Shown here piece by piece: positions 16,965 to 25,232 of a DNA stretch of 54,035 nt. Numbering within the stretch: position 1 is the stretch's first letter; every line of letters begins with the position of its first letter. The translations under genes and the position numbers were made by a program. Source of the DNA: Oscillatoriales cyanobacterium (GTDB lineage: Bacteria > Cyanobacteriota > Cyanobacteriia > Cyanobacteriales > Microcoleaceae); NCBI GenBank assembly GCA_004293365.1, contig RDYN01000037.1:56371-110405 (forward strand), written 5' to 3'. The notes below the pieces were generated by a model. The model was not told the DNA's origin. It saw nothing but the letters and a program-made list of their open reading frames with translations, and ran no database searches.

Positions 16965-17747
16965 ATGGCTGAGCCGCTAATCGAACTCAAGGGGGTAAGT
17001 AAGTCCTTCGGGGAGAACCCAATCCTCGATCGAGTGGATCTGAGGATATATCGGGGAGAGGCCCTGGCAATTATTGGCCCTTCCGGGACGGGGAAATCTA
17101 CGATTTTGCGGATAATTGCGGGCTTGTTGGCCCCGGATGCGGGCGAGGTTTTCGTTCAGGGACAGCGGCGGCTGGGATGGGTGGACGACGTGGCAGATCC
17201 GATCGGAATTGGGATGGTGTTTCAGCAAGCGGCTTTGTTTGATTCGCTGACGGTAGAGGAGAATGTCGGTTTTTTACTGTACCAGCATTCTAAGCTGCCG
17301 CGCCGCCGGATTCGGGAATTGGTCGAGGAAAAGTTAGAGATGGTGGGTTTACCGGGAATTGGCGAACGCTATCCGGCGCAGTTGTCTGGAGGAATGCGGA
17401 AGCGGGTAAGTTTTGCCCGCGCCATCATGGCAAATCCCGATAATGCGAGGGACAATCCGGAGGTTTTGCTGTACGACGAACCGACGGCGGGCTTAGATCC
17501 GATCGCTTCGACGGTAATTGAAGATTTAATTCGGGATTTGCAGGCGGCCCAAGGGGTTTGCAGCACTTATGCGATCGTCACTCACCAAGACAGTACCATT
17601 CGCCGGACTGCCGATCGCATCGTATTTCTGTACCGAGGAAAAGTGCAGTGGGAGGGCACTGTCAGCGACATTGCCTCAACAGATAATTTGTTAATTAAAC
17701 AATTTTTTAGCGGCAGCGTTACCGGCCCAATTCAAGTGATTGGATAG
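16965..17747 (+). CDS. ABC transporter ATP-binding protein, Mla/TGD3-like
   Basis: A 260-residue ABC ATPase. Walker A is GPSGTGKST, the Q-loop is MVFQQAALFDSLTVEENV, the signature is LSGGMRKRVSFARAI, Walker B is VLLYDEPTAGLDP, and the H-loop is IVTHQDST. Sequence and context (an MCE gene 0.6 kb downstream) fit the MlaF/Mkl/TGD3 group, which powers lipid movement between membranes. The permease partner is not in the window. A four-helix-bundle gene between heptamer arrays intervenes before the MCE gene. Confidence 0.88.
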   Translation: MAEPLIELKGVSKSFGENPILDRVDLRIYRGEALAIIGPSGTGKSTILRIIAGLLAPDAGEVFVQGQRRLGWVDDVADPIGIGMVFQQAALFDSLTVEENVGFLLYQHSKLPRRRIRELVEEKLEMVGLPGIGERYPAQLSGGMRKRVSFARAIMANPDNARDNPEVLLYDEPTAGLDPIASTVIEDLIRDLQAAQGVCSTYAIVTHQDSTIRRTADRIVFLYRGKVQWEGTVSDIASTDNLLIKQFFSGSVTGPIQVIG

Positions 17748-17824
17748 TCATTAGTCATTAGTCATTAGTCATTGGTCATTGGTCATTAGTCATTGGTCAT
17801 TAGTCATTAGTCATTGGTCATTGG
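17745..17824. repeat. Heptamer array (TAGTCAT)n, left of four-helix-bundle gene
   Basis: About eleven 7-bp units alternating TAGTCAT and TGGTCAT. The array at 18281-18340 carries the same units in inverted orientation, so the two could pair as arms of a stem 40 or more bp long that loops out the gene between them. Confidence 0.85.
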
Positions 17825-17881
17825 CAAAACAGGTTGTTGGTTGTTGGTTTTCAGTTAGTGATTATTAATAGCGAGGGGAAT

Positions 17882-18262
17882 ATGACAAGCAAGAGTTTTC
17901 AGGATTTGCGGGTTTATAGATTATCAGAACGATTAGCTGATGAAATTTGGACAACTGTTAACACTTGGGATTCCTTTGCCAAAAATACGATCGGTCAACA
18001 AATTGTCCGTTCAGCCGATAGCGTCGGTGCTAACATAGCAGAAGGAGTCGGACGAGGCAGCTATCAAGACAATCGACGTTTTGTCAAGATAGCTAGAGGT
18101 TCTTTATATGAAACTCAACATTGGTTGAGACGAGCTTACACTCGAAATCTTTTAACCGTTGAACAAGTAAATACATTCACAACAATCATTAATGACTTAG
18201 CCCCTCAATTAAACTCATATCTACAATCTATCGGCTCATCTCCTAAAAACTATGACGAGTAA
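17882..18262 (+). CDS. Four-helix-bundle protein (23S rRNA intervening-sequence type)
   Basis: A 126-residue all-helical protein. The opening SFQDLRVYRLSERLADEIW and the central signature SADSVGANIAEGVGRGS, followed by RFVKIARGSLYETQHWLRRA, are characteristic of the family first found as ORFs in 23S rRNA intervening sequences and now common as free genes, with a proposed role as small pentameric or RNA-associated proteins. I chose the ATG at 17882 after GAGGGGAAT. It is bounded on both sides by heptamer arrays in opposite orientation and separates the ABC ATPase gene from its MCE partner, which suggests later insertion. Confidence 0.85.
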   Translation: MTSKSFQDLRVYRLSERLADEIWTTVNTWDSFAKNTIGQQIVRSADSVGANIAEGVGRGSYQDNRRFVKIARGSLYETQHWLRRAYTRNLLTVEQVNTFTTIINDLAPQLNSYLQSIGSSPKNYDE

Positions 18263-18280
18263 CTCACAAACAACAACGAA

Positions 18281-18340
18281 TAACTAATGACTAATGACTA
18301 ATGACCAATGACTAATGACCAATGACTAATGACTAATGAC
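18281..18340. repeat. Heptamer array (TAATGAC)n, right of four-helix-bundle gene
   Basis: About eight 7-bp units of TAATGAC/CAATGAC, the inverse complement of the array at 17745-17824. The Shine-Dalgarno site of the MCE gene (GGAGG) begins four bases after the array ends, so slippage or pairing of the array could affect its translation. Confidence 0.85.
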
Positions 18341-18353
18341 GCTCGGAGGCAAT

Positions 18354-19877
18354 ATGCGATCGCGAACTGTAAGAGAAGGTTCTGTCGGATTCTTGATTTT
18401 AGTAGGAATCGGTTTATTTGGCGGCTTAGTGCTCTGGCTGCAGGGCGTACAGCTAGGAAACCGCAGCTACAAATTCGCCGTAGAATTTGCCAGCGCCCAG
18501 GGAATGCAAATAGGTACGCCCGTCAGGTATCGCGGCGTCGCCGTCGGTAAAATTACCGCCATCAAAGCCAGCGCCAACGGGGTAGAGGTGACGATGGAGA
18601 TAGCCCCCGGTACTTTAGTTATGCCGCGCGATGTGGCGATCGAAGCAAATAAATCCGGTTTAATTGGCGAATCGTCGATCGACATTACCCCCAACTCAAT
18701 TTTGCCAGACTCATTACTCACCGCCAATCCCATTAGTGCCGACTGTCCCCCAGAAATTATCTGCAAAAATTCCCGCTTAAAAGGTCAAGCAGGAGTCAGT
18801 CTCGACGAACTAATTCGATCCACAGTCCGCCTAGCTAATTTATACACCGACCCCGCCCTGTTCAACAATATTAAATCAATTTCCGAGAATACAGCCAACA
18901 CAGCCAAAGGCGCAGCTAAACTCACTCAAGATTTATCAAGTTTAACTCAAACAGCCAAAGCCGAAATCCAAACATTGAATAAATCAGTAACAGGAGACGT
19001 TGGCAACTTAACTCAATCAGTAAAAACCGAATTAACAACGTTAAATCAATCATTAAAGGGAGAAGCCAACAGTTTGACTCAATCTTTAAAAGGAGAAGTA
19101 ACCAGTTTAAATCAATCCTTAAAAGGAGAAGCCAGCAGCTTAAATCAATCGCTCAAAGGAGAAATCTCAGGAGTTGCCGCCGATGTTTCTAAAGTAGCAG
19201 CTACAGCGGACACTTCCACAAAAGCCGTATCAGCCGCTGCAATAAATTCTGCCAATTCAGTAACTCAAGCAGCCAATAGAATCACCTTAACAGCCAACGA
19301 AGTCAATTCATTAGTAACAACCAACCGCGCCAGTTTAGTCTCAACCCTAAATAACATCAATCAAAGCAGTCAAGAATTGCGGGTAGCCGTCAGCAGTTTG
19401 AGTCCAACAATTAATCGAATCAACCAAGGACAATTGCTAACTAATTTAGAAGTTTTATCAGCGAATGCGGCCCAAGCCTCTGCTACTTTGCGAGATTTAT
19501 CCAACCAGGTAAACAATCCCGCCACTTTGCTATTATTGCAGCAAACCCTAGATTCTGCACGAGCTACATTTCAGAACGTGCAGAAAATCACTTCCGACGT
19601 AGATGAAGTGACCGGAGACCCGGCTTTCCGCAACAACATTCGCAGGTTATTTAACGGATTGGGAGGCTTGTTGGGTTCGACAGAACAACTGCGGCAGCAA
19701 GTTAAAGTCGCTCAAACATTAGCTCCTATTTCGCAGAAAGTAAATGCGAGTACAACTGCGGTAAATCAATCAGTAAAGCAGGGAATTCCCAGCTTGCACA
19801 AACCGCAAAAATTGCCTGTTATACATTCTCAAACTTCAAGGTCAGCAGAATTAGTTCCTCCCGAAAATACTCCTTGA
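18354..19877 (+). CDS. MCE (MlaD/TGD2-like) substrate-binding protein
   Basis: A 507-residue protein: cytoplasmic N-terminus, one membrane helix (VGFLILVGIGLFGGLVLWLQ), an MCE domain marked by GMQIGTPVRYRGVAVGKI, and a long C-terminal part predicted as coiled coil. MCE proteins bind lipids and form hexameric channels in inter-membrane lipid transport (MlaD, plant TGD2). The coiled-coil region includes four successive 11-residue repeats of the type LNQSLKGEASS (19041-19172). I chose the ATG at 18354, since GGAGG lies five bases upstream; an in-frame ATG at 18336 lies inside the heptamer array. The partner ATPase is at 16965-17747. Confidence 0.9.
   Translation: MRSRTVREGSVGFLILVGIGLFGGLVLWLQGVQLGNRSYKFAVEFASAQGMQIGTPVRYRGVAVGKITAIKASANGVEVTMEIAPGTLVMPRDVAIEANKSGLIGESSIDITPNSILPDSLLTANPISADCPPEIICKNSRLKGQAGVSLDELIRSTVRLANLYTDPALFNNIKSISENTANTAKGAAKLTQDLSSLTQTAKAEIQTLNKSVTGDVGNLTQSVKTELTTLNQSLKGEANSLTQSLKGEVTSLNQSLKGEASSLNQSLKGEISGVAADVSKVAATADTSTKAVSAAAINSANSVTQAANRITLTANEVNSLVTTNRASLVSTLNNINQSSQELRVAVSSLSPTINRINQGQLLTNLEVLSANAAQASATLRDLSNQVNNPATLLLLQQTLDSARATFQNVQKITSDVDEVTGDPAFRNNIRRLFNGLGGLLGSTEQLRQQVKVAQTLAPISQKVNASTTAVNQSVKQGIPSLHKPQKLPVIHSQTSRSAELVPPENTP
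19041..19172 (+). repeat. Four 33-bp repeats inside the MCE gene
   Basis: Units at about 19041-19073, 19074-19106, 19107-19139 and 19140-19172 encode LNQSLKGEANS, LTQSLKGEVTS, LNQSLKGEASS and LNQSLKGEISG. An 11-residue period is compatible with a right-handed coiled coil (hendecad). A further degenerate unit (LTQSVKTELTT) precedes them. Copy number may vary between strains. Confidence 0.8.
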
Positions 19878-20047
19878 AATATGGTATCATTGAATAACCG
19901 TCGGTAAGGTGCGCGGGCGCGCCCTACAGTTAGGAATGTGCGCCTTGTAGAGGTTTCACTTAGTAATGTTGGCAGCGCGCACCCCGAGATTCAAGTTGTG
20001 CAAATCTTCTTAAAAAAAACATCTTTAAATCGAAACAAGGAAAAGCA

Positions 20048-20842
20048 ATGACGCAAACATTATCAAAACCTCCCGCAACCCAAACCAAGTACAATATAAC
20101 TTGGGAAAAATTGCCAGACGACTTCAAATTACCAGACGATCCTGTGGAAAACATCGACCAACCGCTGTTAGCAGCAGCCCTCAGAGAATCCTTAGAACTC
20201 GCAGGATTGATCGTAGCTTCAATGCTAATAGCTTCCAACTTTGGACTGTGCGCCCAAGTCAACGACAAAACAATAGTAAAAGCACCAGATTGGGTATACA
20301 TTCCCTCAGTATTGCCACCCCAACCGGGAGAAGTGCGCCGCAGTTATACTCCCAATGCAGAGGGAGAAGTGCCGGCGGTAGTGATGGAATTTTTATCGGA
20401 TACTAAGGGCAGTGAATATTCGACAATATCAAAATATCCTTACGGGAAGTGGCGGTTTTACGAGCAAATTTTGCAAGTTCCAGTTTATGCAATCTTCGAT
20501 CCTAAATCGGGACAATTAGAAGTATACCTTTTGGTTTCAGGACAGTACACAAAGCAAGAACCAGATGCTAATAGTCGATTTTGGATAGAATCGATGGGAT
20601 TATTTTTGGGGGTTTGGTCAGGAGAAAAATCTCATAGGAGGGGTTATTGGTTGCGCTGGTGGGATGAGAATGGCAATTTGTTGCTGTGGGGTATCGAAAA
20701 AGTCGAACAGGAACAACAGCGGGCCGAACAAGAACAGCAGCGGGCCGAACAGGAACAACAGCGGGCCGAACAAGAACAACAGCGGGCCGATCGATTTGCG
20801 GCATATTTAAGAAGTCAGGGTATCGATCCCGATGCAATTTGA
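20048..20842 (+). CDS. Uma2-family (PD-(D/E)XK-fold) protein with coiled-coil tail
   Basis: A 264-residue member of the Uma2/DUF820 family, a restriction-endonuclease-like fold greatly expanded in cyanobacteria and of unknown cellular role. The likely active-site acids are in VKAPDWVYIPSVLP and VPAVVMEFL, followed by YGKWRFYEQILQVPVYAIFDP. The C-terminus is a coiled coil of four identical heptads EQEQQRA coded by 21-bp repeats. Its start MTQTLSKPP lines up with that of the adjacent paralogue at 20925, indicating tandem duplication. Confidence 0.85.
   Translation: MTQTLSKPPATQTKYNITWEKLPDDFKLPDDPVENIDQPLLAAALRESLELAGLIVASMLIASNFGLCAQVNDKTIVKAPDWVYIPSVLPPQPGEVRRSYTPNAEGEVPAVVMEFLSDTKGSEYSTISKYPYGKWRFYEQILQVPVYAIFDPKSGQLEVYLLVSGQYTKQEPDANSRFWIESMGLFLGVWSGEKSHRRGYWLRWWDENGNLLLWGIEKVEQEQQRAEQEQQRAEQEQQRAEQEQQRADRFAAYLRSQGIDPDAI
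20704..20787 (+). repeat. Four 21-bp tandem repeats encoding heptads
   Basis: Four units of 21 bp differing at one or two positions (GAACAGGAACAACAGCGGGC plus C), each coding EQEQQRA. They form the C-terminal coiled coil of the Uma2 protein and keep the frame whatever the copy number. Confidence 0.88.
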
Positions 20843-20924
20843 AGCGGTGGGACGATCGATCTTAACTCTCAATCAAAAATTCAGAATCTCCCAAAAATTA
20901 ATTGCAACACAACAATCAAAACCA

Positions 20925-21707
20925 ATGACGGAAAAATCATTACCAGAAATAAAACTAACCCCGTTCGAGTACGAAGTAACTTGGGAAAAAATGCCAGAGG
21001 ATTTCAACTTACCAGAGGAGCCTGTGGAAAACATCGACCAACCACTGTTAGTAGCAGCCCTCAGAGAATCTTTGGAAATCGCAGGATTTATCCAACCTTC
21101 AATGCTGATAGGTTCCAATTTTGGATTGTGCGCCAAAGTCAACAACAAAATAATTGTAAAAGCACCAGATTGGGTGTATGTTTCCTCAGTATTGCCTCCG
21201 GAACCGGGAGAAATTCGTCGCAGTTATACTCCCAATGCACAGGGAGAATTACCGGCAATAGTGATGGAATTTATATATGAGGATGATGACGAGACTGGGT
21301 ATTCTGTGAAACCGACATATCCTTATGGAAAGTGGCGGTTTTACGAGCAAATTTTGCAGGTTCCGCTGTATGCAATTTTTGATCCGCGATCGGGAGAGTT
21401 GGACATATACCGCTTGGTTGCTGGAAAGTACGAACTGCAAGAAGAACCCGATGCCGATCGCCGATTTTGGATAGAATCAATGGGTTTATTTTTGGGGGTT
21501 TGGGAAGGGGAAAAATCTCAGAGAAGGGGTTATTGGTTGCGCTGGTGGGATGAGAATGGCAATTTGTTGCTGTGGGGTGCAGAACGGGTGGAACAGGAAC
21601 AACAGCGCGCCGATGGGGAACGTCAGCGAGCCGATGAGGAACAACAGCGCGCCGATCGCCTAATGGCATACTTGATAAGTCAGGGTATCGATCCTGATGT
21701 TATTTGA
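20925..21707 (+). CDS. Uma2-family protein, tandem paralogue
   Basis: A 260-residue paralogue of the preceding gene, sharing long stretches such as ENIDQPLL-AALRESLE, SNFGLCA and KAPDWVY, and ending in a degenerate heptad coiled coil (EQEQQRADGERQRADEEQQ). Likely catalytic acids lie in VKAPDWVYVSS and PAIVMEFI. The start at ATG 20925 matches the paralogue; the frame is open from 20832, but that would overlap the previous gene and lacks similarity. The gap to the previous gene is 82 bp, so co-transcription is plausible. Confidence 0.85.
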   Translation: MTEKSLPEIKLTPFEYEVTWEKMPEDFNLPEEPVENIDQPLLVAALRESLEIAGFIQPSMLIGSNFGLCAKVNNKIIVKAPDWVYVSSVLPPEPGEIRRSYTPNAQGELPAIVMEFIYEDDDETGYSVKPTYPYGKWRFYEQILQVPLYAIFDPRSGELDIYRLVAGKYELQEEPDADRRFWIESMGLFLGVWEGEKSQRRGYWLRWWDENGNLLLWGAERVEQEQQRADGERQRADEEQQRADRLMAYLISQGIDPDVI

Positions 21708-21749
21708 AGGTCGATCGATTTTAGATTTTAGATGGAATTAAGGAGCGCC

Positions 21750-22334
21750 ATGACTGCAACAATATTAGAAGAAAAATTAGATCTGCCGTTGCGATTTCCA
21801 GGGTTAAGCTGGGAACAATTCAAAACCTTAGAACCGATGCTGGATATTCCCGGAGTTCGGCTGTCATTTTTAGATGGGATACTGGAGATTCATCAAAAAG
21901 CTGGAAGAAAACACGAAATAACTAAGGGACGTATCGGTGCGTTGGTAGAAACATATTTGCTGAAAGCAGGAATCGATTTCACTCCAACGGGTTCGTTGAC
22001 TTTAGAAAATGAATCGGAACGAGTGAAGTGTGAAGCAGACAAGTCTTACGAATTGGGTGCTGATAGAGAACGTCCAGATTTAGCGATCGAAGTAGTCGTA
22101 ACTAGCGGCGGAATTGATAAGCTAGAGGCTTACAAACGCCTGCAAATTTCTGAAGTCTGGTTTTGGGAAAACAGCCGACTGTCTCTGTATGCTCTGGGAG
22201 AGGAAGGATACGAACAGATTGCGAGTTCTCAATTGCTCCCAGAACTCGATATTGATTTACTTGTCAGGTGTGTTAATATGCCGAGTCATGTTGAGGCAGT
22301 TAAAGAATTCAAAAGGGCGATCGAACGATTTTAG
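21750..22334 (+). CDS. Uma2-family protein
   Basis: A 194-residue Uma2 protein without coiled-coil tail. It shows the N-terminal LPLRFPGLSWEQFKTLEP, the acids in RPDLAIEVVVTSGG, the Lys in DKLEAYKRL, and the family's closing ISEVWFWEN strand. AAGGAG five bases before ATG 21750 decides the start over the ATG at 21732. It is closely similar in layout to the minus-strand gene at 40469-41047 (same SWEQFK start and SEVWFWE end). Third in a run of four Uma2 genes. Confidence 0.87.
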   Translation: MTATILEEKLDLPLRFPGLSWEQFKTLEPMLDIPGVRLSFLDGILEIHQKAGRKHEITKGRIGALVETYLLKAGIDFTPTGSLTLENESERVKCEADKSYELGADRERPDLAIEVVVTSGGIDKLEAYKRLQISEVWFWENSRLSLYALGEEGYEQIASSQLLPELDIDLLVRCVNMPSHVEAVKEFKRAIERF

Positions 22335-22491
22335 ATTTTGGATTTTGGATTTGCGATTTTTGGGAATTTTTGAATTGAGATTGGATATCAATTCGCAATC
22401 ATACCGCAACTATTGGCAAGCTTCGCTCGCAGAATGATTAACAGCAGCAAAAAGATTTATAATAGAGCTACAACTCACAGGAAGCACGACC

Positions 22492-23247
22492 ATGACAGCA
22501 GTCGTTCCCACCCTCAAATCATCTGAAATTGTCTACCCCAGTGCGGATGGAAAACCCGTGGCAGAATCCTACGACCACCTCTATGCAATTTTAAGCACTT
22601 TAGAAGTTCTCAAACAATACCTCGCCGGACAGCGTGCTACGGTTTTGGCAAACCAATATTTATATTACGCTGAAGGTTTTCCAAAATTACGCACTGCACC
22701 CGATGTGATGGTAATTTATGATGTGGAACCGGGAGGCAGAGATAATTATAAAATCTGGTTGGAAGGGCAAGTTCCGAAGGTAGTTTTTGAAATTACGTCA
22801 CCGGGCACGCAGTCGGAAGATAAAGTTGCGAAAAAGGATTTGTACGAAAGTTTGGAAGTTCAGGAATATTGGTTGTTTGACCCCAAAGGACAATGGATAC
22901 CGGAAAAATTGCGGGGATATCGACTGCGGGAAGATGGCTATCAATTAATTACTGACAGTCGCAGTGAAGTGTTGCGACTGCGTTTGGAAATAGAGGGAAA
23001 AGTCATCGGTTTTTATCGGGAAGATAATGGAGAAAAATTACTGCTTCCTGATGAATTAGCCTCAGCATTGGGAGCGCAACGTCAGCGTGCCGAAGCGGAA
23101 CGTCAGCGTGCCGAAGCGGAACGTCAACGTGCCGAAGCGGAACGTCAACGTGCTGAAGCAGAAAGTCAGCGTGCTGCTGAACTCGAATCTTTGCTAGCGC
23201 GTTACCGAGATCGGTTTGGCGAATTGCCTGACGGTGGTAACAGCTAA
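22492..23247 (+). CDS. Uma2-family protein with coiled-coil tail
   Basis: A 251-residue Uma2 protein. The active-site acids and Lys are visible in RTAPDVMVIYDVEP, PKVVFEITSPGT and VAKKDLYESLEVQEYWLFDP. The C-terminus carries four exact-frame heptads (RQRAEAE) encoded by 21-bp repeats, a coiled coil of different sequence from that of the gene at 20048. CAGGAAGCACGACC precedes the ATG. The function of the family in cyanobacteria is not established. Confidence 0.87.
   Translation: MTAVVPTLKSSEIVYPSADGKPVAESYDHLYAILSTLEVLKQYLAGQRATVLANQYLYYAEGFPKLRTAPDVMVIYDVEPGGRDNYKIWLEGQVPKVVFEITSPGTQSEDKVAKKDLYESLEVQEYWLFDPKGQWIPEKLRGYRLREDGYQLITDSRSEVLRLRLEIEGKVIGFYREDNGEKLLLPDELASALGAQRQRAEAERQRAEAERQRAEAERQRAEAESQRAAELESLLARYRDRFGELPDGGNS
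23080..23163 (+). repeat. Four 21-bp tandem repeats encoding heptads
   Basis: Units of 21 bp beginning CGTCAGCGTGCCGAAGCGGA at 23080, 23101, 23122 and 23143, each coding RQRAEAE, with a fifth degenerate unit after. They lie in the C-terminal coiled coil of a Uma2 protein and resemble in period, not sequence, the repeats at 20704-20787. Confidence 0.88.
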
Positions 23248-23459
23248 AAAATCAGCGGGCGATCGCACTTCACGGATCTCGATCGCCCGCGTGCTATTGT
23301 TAGCTAGATATCCTTGACAAATCTCAGGTTTTGTGTTGTTGCTGAAGTTGCTCTCAAATTTTAAATGGGAAAGGGCGATCGTTTTGCGATCGAACTTGGG
23401 CAATCTAGAGATAGGTACGAGTGTGAGTGCCTGGAAAACAGCTACGGTCAAGGTTGGCA

Positions 23460-23856
23460 ATGGAAAGTATACAGAAGAAATCTGGTGATAGTCGGGTTCG
23501 TAAGGGCGATCGAATTAAGCAGATTTTTGCGTTTGTATCGATGGCTGGTTTTGCTGGTTCTACGATTTTGGGTATGGTGAGCCTGTTCAGCAGCGGTTTG
23601 AGCAGCCAGCACCGACAAAAACCCGTGGCTGCTGCTGTTTCTCAGGAGTCTGTGCTGGCGGTGCAGGAACGGGGATATGAGACGGTTTTGCAGCGGGAAC
23701 CTCAGAATGTGACTGCTCTGGAGGGGTTGGCAAATGTCCGGTTGGAGATGAATGATCGGGTAGGGGCGATCGAGCGAGCCTTTGGAGAAGTTGGTGAAGT
23801 TGAATCCCGGGCGCGCTGATTATCAGGCCCTGTTGGCCCAGGCTAAGGGGAAGTAG
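23460..23856 (+). pseudogene. Frameshifted, truncated paralogue of the TPR protein at 48177
   Basis: The frame starts with MESIQKKSGDSR, has one membrane anchor (FVSMAGFAGSTILGMVSL) and then RGYETVLQREPQNVTALEGL, closely matching the 48177 protein (RGYELVLQREPDNVTALRGL). At GAIERA the reading frame leaves the similarity. The +1 frame continues it as PLEKLVKLNPGRADYQALL and AQAKGK, ending at TAG 23854-23856, which is also far short of the 311-residue paralogue. So there is one frameshift near 23770-23780 and loss of the C-terminal TPRs. It may be a remnant rather than an active gene. Confidence 0.7.
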
Positions 23857-23900
23857 AGGAAAATATAAACATTGCAACTGAAGTTTTTTAAGGGAATCTA

Positions 23901-25160
23901 ATGCATCTAATCCATCGCAAAACTTGCCGTGTCTGTGGTTCTTCGGCTCTTACAAATGTTATCAATCTGGGTGATCAGCATCTGCAAGGTTCATTCATAA
24001 AACCAGGAAAAGAAGAACCGCCATTCAGAAAAATTCCTCTTTCTCTCGTGCGCTGTGACCCGCTGAAAGACGAAAAAGCCTGCGGTTTGCTTCAGATGGA
24101 ACATACTGTGCCCCCAGAAGTGTTATATTCCGCCTACTGGTATCGTTCCGGTACAAATCAGACTATGCGAAGTCACTTGCAGGCAATTGCAGAAGAGGCT
24201 TCATCGCTAATTGGCAAAGACAAAGCGTTTGTCTTGGACATTGGTTGCAATGACGGCACTTTGCTCAAGTGCTATCCAGAAGAATTTATCAAATTTGGAG
24301 TAGATCCGTCTGACTTAGCTCAAGAAATTACTGGAGATATTACTGTTATTCAAGATATTTTTCCTTCGGAAGAACTCATAACACTCCTGAAAGGCGAAAG
24401 ATTTGATATTATTACATCTATCGCCATGTTTTACGACCTTGAAAATCCTGTCAGGTTCTGCCAAGAAATTAAAAAATCGCTAGATGTTGATGGGGTATGG
24501 ATATTAGAAATGTCATATATGCCATCCATGCTAAAAATGAATTCTTATGATACTATTTGCCACGAGCATTTGGAATATTACAGTTTGGCAGTGCTGGAGT
24601 ATATTCTGAAACAAGCAGAACTGAAGATAGTCGATGCTCTCGTCAACGACATCAACGGTGGCAGTATTCGCTGTTATGCGACACATATCGATAATTTTGC
24701 ATTTAAGAACAAAGAAGCTTTGCAGCGCATCAATCTGTTGCGTCAAGAAGAATTTGATATGGAGCTAGATACCGATAAACCATACAAAAATTTTCAAGAC
24801 CGTATAAACGTACATAAAGAAGAACTGAATTCGTTACTTAAAAAATTGAAAAAAGAAGGCAAGACGATTCATCTATACGGTGCTTCAACCAAAGGCAATA
24901 CTATATTACAATGGTGTGGAATCGATCATCGTATTATAGATGTTGCTGCGGAGAGAAACCCAGATAAATATGGCGCTTATACTCTGGGTACTGATATTCC
25001 CATTGTCAGCGAAGAAGAGTCAAGGGCTATGAACCCCGATTATTATCTAGTGTTACCTTGGCACTTTAAAGAAGAATTTATCAAACGCGAGAAAGAATCT
25101 TTGAATAAAGGAATAGGGATGATATTCCCTCTCCCAAACATTGAAATTCTTAAATACTAA
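23901..25160 (+). CDS. C-methyltransferase (zinc-binding/SAM/C-terminal domain type)
   Basis: A 419-residue SAM enzyme with the three-part layout of sugar C-methyltransferases (TylCIII/NovU-like). The zinc-binding N-terminus opens with CRVCGSSALTNVINLG, the SAM motif is VLDIGCNDGTLLKCYP, the catalytic-region signature is CHEHLEYYSL, and the C-terminal domain contains HLYGASTKGNTILQWCG. Relatives methylate carbon 3 of dTDP- or GDP-keto-sugars, so this enzyme may make a branched deoxysugar. It opens the methyltransferase/OGT island and has the same direction as the next two large genes, with a gap of about 70 bp. Confidence 0.85.
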   Translation: MHLIHRKTCRVCGSSALTNVINLGDQHLQGSFIKPGKEEPPFRKIPLSLVRCDPLKDEKACGLLQMEHTVPPEVLYSAYWYRSGTNQTMRSHLQAIAEEASSLIGKDKAFVLDIGCNDGTLLKCYPEEFIKFGVDPSDLAQEITGDITVIQDIFPSEELITLLKGERFDIITSIAMFYDLENPVRFCQEIKKSLDVDGVWILEMSYMPSMLKMNSYDTICHEHLEYYSLAVLEYILKQAELKIVDALVNDINGGSIRCYATHIDNFAFKNKEALQRINLLRQEEFDMELDTDKPYKNFQDRINVHKEELNSLLKKLKKEGKTIHLYGASTKGNTILQWCGIDHRIIDVAAERNPDKYGAYTLGTDIPIVSEEESRAMNPDYYLVLPWHFKEEFIKREKESLNKGIGMIFPLPNIEILKY

Positions 25161-25232
25161 GCCTACCTCGAAGTAGCGATTGATGTATTGGTGACTAGCA
25201 GAGTAATAGAAAATAGGAAAAAAGTCATTTTT

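Noticed and set aside
17745..17824. Possible CRISPR or iteron array
   Set aside because: The unit is only 7 bp without spacers and the same heptamers occur in several other gaps, so it is a short tandem repeat of the cyanobacterial type.
23427..23459. Upstream extension of the TPR pseudogene start
   Set aside because: Similarity to the paralogue and the membrane anchor begin at the ATG at 23460, and the extra codons resemble no part of the paralogue.
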